Shown here: positions 61,432 to 64,000 of the stretch, in pieces
Numbering within the stretch: position 1 is the stretch's first letter
How the letters are laid out: each line of letters opens with the position of its first letter
NCBI RefSeq assembly: GCF_022267555.1
Contig: NZ_CP073586.1
Span: 2,832,501-2,896,500 of the forward strand
Reading direction: 5' to 3'
Source: Proteiniphilum propionicum
Lineage (GTDB): Bacteria > Bacteroidota > Bacteroidia > Bacteroidales > Dysgonomonadaceae
DNA: 64,000 bases
Translations under genes and position numbers: made by a program
The notes under the pieces: model-generated
Told to the model about the DNA's origin: nothing
The model's input: the letters and a program-made list of their open reading frames with translations, nothing else
The model's database searches: none

Positions 61432-62552
61432 ACAAAATTTATCAACTTATAACTTCAATTCAGTTAGGTGGTGCCGAGATTATTGCTTTTAACCTGGCTG
61501 AACATTGCGCCGGAGAGCCTGGTAACAACACCGAGATAACGATTGTTGAACTGTATCGCACTAAAAATAATTATGCCAAAGTAAAAAAGAGAGAGCTTAC
61601 CTCAAAAAATATTCGCCTAATTACGTTACACAGGGGTGGAAAACGAATGTTCCCTATATTTGCTACTATTAAATTGATTTATTGTATATGGAAAGATAAG
61701 CCATCTATAGTTCATTCTCATACCGATTTGCCTGATTTTGTTTTATCTATTGCTAAGAGATTTTTTAGTTTTTTTAGGCTAGCGTTCCCTGATGTTGTCC
61801 GGACCATTCATAGCACCCAATTGTGGCATACACATAACAAGCTTGGTAAAATTTCCGAGTCGGCTTTTAACAACGAATCAATTGTAGCCGTATCCTCATT
61901 TGCAATGCATGCCTACGAACAACTGAGAAAAAAATACAATTTGCCGGTCTCTGCCAACAGGCGAATAATTTATAACGGTTCTGTTGTACCTGGACGGCAT
62001 CCACACTTTTTCAGGATTGATAAAAATAAGATAAATATTGCTTTTTGCGGACGTTTTGAAGATTACAAAGGTATGGAAACACTTATTCCTGCAATCTCGG
62101 AGGTAGGGAGAATGTTTCCCAATCATTTTGTGTTTCATATAATAGGCGACGGTTCATATAAGTGCCGTCTGCTTCAACTTTCGCAATTGCTTGACAATGT
62201 TTATATGTATGATCCTATACCTAATGTCTCGTCAATGATCTATGCGTTCGACTATCTTTTTATGCCATCACATTTTGAGGGTCTGCCACTTACTTCAATA
62301 GAAGCTTCATTTTCAGGTGTTCCTGTGATTGCAGCACATGCACCCGGACTAGATGAGACTTTGCCGGAAAATTGGCCACTGAAGTTCCATCTCGAAAATA
62401 ATGATGAATTGTATTCCATTTTTGAGAATATTAAAGAAAAAAGGTACAACAAGAAAGAGCTTCAGCAGCTGGCATACAATTTTATAAGTGAAAGATTTTC
62501 CCTCAACAAAATGGTTCAATCATATAATGCACTATATAACAAAATGTTATGA
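61428..62552 (+). CDS. Family 4 glycosyltransferase
   Basis: A 374-residue GT-B enzyme. I place the start at ATG 61428 (MNKIYQLITSIQLGGAEIIA), which overlaps the previous stop as ATGA; an earlier ATG at 61410 would add six residues before the first strand. Motifs are SIQLGGAEIIAFNLAEHCAG, PSIVHSHTDLPDFVL, FCGRFEDYKGMETLIPAISE and FMPSHFEGLPLTSIEASFSG, with the E-x7-E pair at EGLPLTSIE. The next gene starts in the same ATGA manner. Confidence 0.9.
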   Translation: MNKIYQLITSIQLGGAEIIAFNLAEHCAGEPGNNTEITIVELYRTKNNYAKVKKRELTSKNIRLITLHRGGKRMFPIFATIKLIYCIWKDKPSIVHSHTDLPDFVLSIAKRFFSFFRLAFPDVVRTIHSTQLWHTHNKLGKISESAFNNESIVAVSSFAMHAYEQLRKKYNLPVSANRRIIYNGSVVPGRHPHFFRIDKNKINIAFCGRFEDYKGMETLIPAISEVGRMFPNHFVFHIIGDGSYKCRLLQLSQLLDNVYMYDPIPNVSSMIYAFDYLFMPSHFEGLPLTSIEASFSGVPVIAAHAPGLDETLPENWPLKFHLENNDELYSIFENIKEKRYNKKELQQLAYNFISERFSLNKMVQSYNALYNKML

Positions 62553-63658
62553 GCCAGATTCAGGTAAATATTCTTTTTATGCTTCATCTGCCACCACCGG
62601 TGCATGGTTCATCCATTGTTGGAGAATTGGTAAAAGAGAGCAAAATTATTAACGAATCGTTTCACGCGAGATATTTAAACATTATTATGTCGCGCAAGGT
62701 GGAAGAGACTGGAAAAACCAGCCTGAGGAAGATTGTGCGCCTTGTAGAGATATGGCTCTTATTGTTGGTTAAGCTTATCCATCGAAGGCCGCGGCTCTGT
62801 TATTATTCACTGACAACTACCGGGGCCGGTTTCTTCAAGGATGTAATACTGATCTCTTTGTTACGCTTATTTCATGTGAAGATTATTTATCATATCCATA
62901 ACAAAGGCATTAAACAATTTCAAAAGAAAAAGCTCAATCATATTCTTTATCGATTTGTCTTTAAAAATTCGCGTGTGATACTTCTTTCCAGGCACCTTTA
63001 TTACGACATAGAGACGTGTGTTGCAGAAGAGCATGTTTTTTATTGCCCTAATGGCATAAAGGATTATCAGCCAAAAACTGCTTTTCTCTCATTGCCTGAA
63101 AAGAGAATTTTCAAGATCCTTTTTCTGTCTAATCTTATCAGGGAAAAAGGGGTGTTTGTATTGATTGAGGCTTGCTCAATATTGAGGGATAAAGGATACT
63201 CTTTTCAGTGCGATTTTATTGGGGGTGAGGGGGATGTAACTGAAAAACAGTTGAATTCATTTATTAAACAGAAAGAACTAACAGAACATGTAAAATACCT
63301 TGGTAAGCGGTACGGTAAACTTAAAGAACTGGCTTTTGAGCAAGCTGATGTGTTTGTGCTTCCTTCTCGCTACGATTGTTTCCCATTAGTAATACTAGAA
63401 GCAATGCAGCATAGCCTACCCGTAATTTCCGCCTATGAGGGAGGCATGCCAGATATGGTTGATGATGGAAGCACCGGCTTCCTTATCCCTGTGTATGATG
63501 ATGCGGAAGAACTGGCCAAAAGGATTGAATATTTGCTTTCCAATCCTTTTGAGCGTAAAAAGATGGGAGTTAACGGAAGGATTAAATATGAAAATAATTT
63601 CACCCTTCCCATTTTTGAGAAAAGATTTCTTTCAATATTGCAGGAGGCTGTAAAATAA
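62549..63658 (+). CDS. Family 4 glycosyltransferase
   Basis: A 369-residue GT-B enzyme. The start NILFMLHLPPPVHGSSIVGE is common to GT4 enzymes of capsule loci; FKILFLSNLIREKGVFVLIE, CDFIGGEGDVTEKQLNSFIK and VFVLPSRYDCFPLVILEAMQ complete the fold, with the catalytic pair in the last of these. It overlaps the previous gene by 4 bp and is followed after 23 bp by the partial GNAT/FemAB-like gene. Confidence 0.9.
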   Translation: MSQIQVNILFMLHLPPPVHGSSIVGELVKESKIINESFHARYLNIIMSRKVEETGKTSLRKIVRLVEIWLLLLVKLIHRRPRLCYYSLTTTGAGFFKDVILISLLRLFHVKIIYHIHNKGIKQFQKKKLNHILYRFVFKNSRVILLSRHLYYDIETCVAEEHVFYCPNGIKDYQPKTAFLSLPEKRIFKILFLSNLIREKGVFVLIEACSILRDKGYSFQCDFIGGEGDVTEKQLNSFIKQKELTEHVKYLGKRYGKLKELAFEQADVFVLPSRYDCFPLVILEAMQHSLPVISAYEGGMPDMVDDGSTGFLIPVYDDAEELAKRIEYLLSNPFERKKMGVNGRIKYENNFTLPIFEKRFLSILQEAVK

Positions 63659-63681
63659 ATTAATTTTTTTAAATCACCAAA

Positions 63682-64000
63682 ATGCTTGTCGAAGTTTCAA
63701 AAGAAGTATATCGAAGGTACTTTCTCACCGATTCAAATCCATTCATAACAGAGGCTTTCATTAGTCTGGTAGAAAAAAAATGTGAGAGGGTTATAAGGCT
63801 CATGAAAGATGATGATGTCTCAATCGGGCTCATACTCGGCATGAAAGATGGCATTATCACTTCTCCTTTCTCTGCCCCGTTCGGTGGGTTTCATTATTCG
63901 CATGAACATATGTTTTACGATGTTGTTTTTGGTTTTCTTTCAAATCTTAGGGACTATGTAGCCGGTGAGGATTTTAAAAAGGTATTGATAACACTTCCGC
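63682..64000 (+). CDS. GNAT/FemAB-like acyltransferase, operon copy (cut by window end)
   Basis: The first 106 codons of a gene that runs off the window. It begins MLVEVSKEVYRRYFLTDSNP and contains SPFSAPFGGFHYSHEHMF and VLITLP, lining up without gaps with the gene at 40428 (MLIEVSKEEYRKHFSTDSSP, SPFSAPFGGFHYKYEHML, YITLP), about 60% identity by eye. The tight spacing after the glycosyltransferase genes places it in the polysaccharide operon, which in turn ties the solitary copy at 40428 to the same glycan. Confidence 0.82.
   Translation, partial: MLVEVSKEVYRRYFLTDSNPFITEAFISLVEKKCERVIRLMKDDDVSIGLILGMKDGIITSPFSAPFGGFHYSHEHMFYDVVFGFLSNLRDYVAGEDFKKVLITLP

Overview
The window reads as the chromosome of a strictly Bacteroidetes-type bacterium, most likely from the Dysgonomonadaceae/Porphyromonadaceae side of Bacteroidales (inference). 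The support is: promoter elements of the TAnnTTTG class with TTTG/TTG about 19-20 bp upstream, a Mfa1/Mfa2-type (type V) fimbrial locus with DUF3575 and DUF3868 partners, a TPR-hybrid two-component regulator, a head-GIN (DUF2807) protein, DUF4199, and an S16 protein with a long charged tail.

Layout. 0.2-1.9 kb: ahcY and a tRNA-Lys gene with a terminator, followed by scraps that look like an old tRNA-targeted integrated element. 2.2-20.5 kb: a sigma54-linked efflux locus, mostly on the minus strand. In transcription order it has a HlyD/MacA-type adaptor, permease pair 1, an ATPase, a DUF2807 protein, permease pairs 2 and 3, and a TolC-like outer-membrane protein; an NtrC-type activator and its histidine kinase lie further left. 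A near-consensus sigma54 promoter with twin dyad upstream sites sits in front of the adaptor gene. Two plus-strand inserts interrupt the block: a DUF4143-type ATPase and a hipBA toxin-antitoxin pair whose hipA is frameshifted in a T7 tract. 21.3-34.4 kb: a fimbrial operon (DUF3575, DUF3868/OmpA, Mfa1-like, Mfa2/FimB-like, a large third lipoprotein, an AraC regulator) next to two TPR-containing membrane regulators, one of them FimS-like in layout. 34.5-35.7 kb: a complete IS30-family element. 35.8 kb: rpsP.

36.9-64 kb: a surface-polysaccharide region. Two paralogous regulators (PAS-like N-terminus, LuxR-type HTH) stand at 36.9 and 46.3 kb. A lone acyltransferase-like gene at 40.4 kb and the polysaccharide operon at 47.7 kb share an unusually exact promoter module: GTAATATTATGTAA, then exactly 48 bp to the start of the -7 element, then exactly 13 bp to a 19-bp palindrome. 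The polysaccharide operon encodes a Wza-type exporter, a Wzc-type tyrosine autokinase, two FdtA/QdtA-like ketoisomerases, a DegT-family sugar aminotransferase, eight glycosyltransferases and a Wzy-like polymerase. It ends with the start of a second copy of the acyltransferase-like gene. Together these suggest production of an amino-deoxy-sugar polysaccharide with a shared switch controlling the operon and a satellite gene 7 kb away. Between them lie a minus-strand group (DUF4199, membrane glycosyltransferase, ApbE, MGMT, porin, a macrodomain-like protein) and a secreted beta-helix protein.

The strongest leads for new biology are this shared promoter module with its regulators and satellite gene, and the three-pair permease efflux array under apparent sigma54 control.
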